This document shows, piece by piece, positions 63,755 to 64,000 of a stretch of DNA of 64,000 nt (positions are counted from its first letter, which is position 1; each line of letters begins with the position of its first letter). Origin of the DNA: Hyphomicrobiaceae bacterium (GTDB lineage: Bacteria > Pseudomonadota > Alphaproteobacteria > Rhizobiales > Hyphomicrobiaceae). The stretch is from contig JAURWC010000009.1 of the NCBI GenBank assembly GCA_030655135.1, positions 248,001 through 312,000 of the forward strand. Direction: 5' to 3'. The translations under genes were made by a program, and so were the position numbers. Below the pieces are notes generated by a model, which was not told where the DNA came from, did not search any database, and saw only the letters and a list, made by a program, of their open reading frames with translations.

Positions 63755-64000
63755 TCATTTAAGTGGCGCGTCGGTCTGCTTGTAAGTTCCGATCAGTTCC
63801 CCTTTGCCGATGACATGACCCTTTGTAGCGGCAAGAAACGTGTCACGGTCAGCGCCGGGTGCAGCCTCCACCATTTTGTCCAGGGCAAGAACTTGGAAGT
63901 GATAGTGATGATCGGCGTCGCCCACAGGCGGCCGCGGCCCGACGTACCCAGGAGACCCCCGCGTCGTTCTGCCCTGCAAAACACCACCCGGCTCCGTCAG
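63755..64000 (-). CDS. YbhB/YbcL-type PEBP family protein, C-terminal part, cut by window edge
   Basis: The frame is open to the right edge and reads LTEPGGVLQGRTTRGSPGYV, with GPRPPVGDADHHYHFQVLAL following. This is the ligand-site region of phosphatidylethanolamine-binding proteins of the YbhB type, with its conserved GP-x-PP-GD-HHYHF core. The product is probably periplasmic or cytoplasmic; the true N-terminus lies beyond 64000. Confidence 0.85.
   Translation of the reverse strand: MTEPGGVLQGRTTRGSPGYVGPRPPVGDADHHYHFQVLALDKMVEAAPGADRDTFLAATKGHVIGKGELIGTYKQTDAPLK

Noticed and set aside
1-64000. CRISPR array
   Set aside because: No regularly spaced repeat-spacer series and no cas genes were seen; the only tandem repeats are the heptamer array and the 37.7-38.2 kb repeats.

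Overview
The window looks like a chromosome segment of an alphaproteobacterium of the order Hyphomicrobiales, most like Hyphomicrobium. The evidence is the high-GC coding DNA, the rpoN locus order (lptC/A, lptB, rpoN, hpf, ptsN), hslV with a propeptide, the Hsp20-DUF1150 pair, hisB-DUF2628-hisH, and EcfG-type promoters. The genus is inferred from gene content and protein flavour; no database search was run.

Positions 1-41,210 are mostly core genome. In order they hold: queG with an FzlA-like GST and uppP; the rpoN/LPS-export locus with an unusual LptC-LptA-LptA fusion; rnd and tRNA-Leu(CAG); an NDUFA9-like SDR; a small heat-shock gene pair; gpmA-dapB and ppa; hslUV; the hisB-hisH segment; and a GT2 glycosyltransferase, a solute-binding protein and a molybdopterin oxidoreductase. 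These are followed by a TonB-like protein, a membrane J-domain protein and a PepSY/cytochrome b561 pair. Positions 30,667-34,694 encode a complete family 2A encapsulin operon: serine acetyltransferase, shell protein, and cysteine desulfurase with a long repeat-bearing cargo-loading domain. infC follows, with a likely ATC start. Next come a GT4/hydrolase divergent pair, a GbsR/MarR-type regulator with a 30-bp perfect palindrome at its start, and tRNA-Ser(CGA).

Directly downstream of tRNA-Ser the DNA becomes accessory. First is a two-gene cassette: a small protein with a HEPN-type RX4H motif, then a GHKL (Hsp90/MutL-like) ATPase fused to a C-terminal PD-(D/E)XK domain that resembles the Shedu nuclease. 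This is my best candidate for an undescribed defence system. Next is an integrative-element module at 43.7-50 kb: a serine recombinase, a standalone DUF4096 (IS5-like) protein, a VapE-type helicase, an AEP/PriCT-2 primase-like protein, and a cluster of CGAGACA repeats that may be an origin.

Positions 50.6-58.5 kb hold small exported and stress proteins, several behind matches to the alphaproteobacterial general-stress (EcfG) promoter GGAAC-N16/17-CGTT. They sit with a NepR-like small protein, an RsbRD-type histidine kinase and a single-domain response regulator. The last 6 kb carry an OB-less ATP-dependent DNA ligase, an alpha/beta hydrolase, a frameshifted SnoaL-like gene, a CPA1 antiporter-SDR operon, and a PEBP-family gene cut by the window edge.
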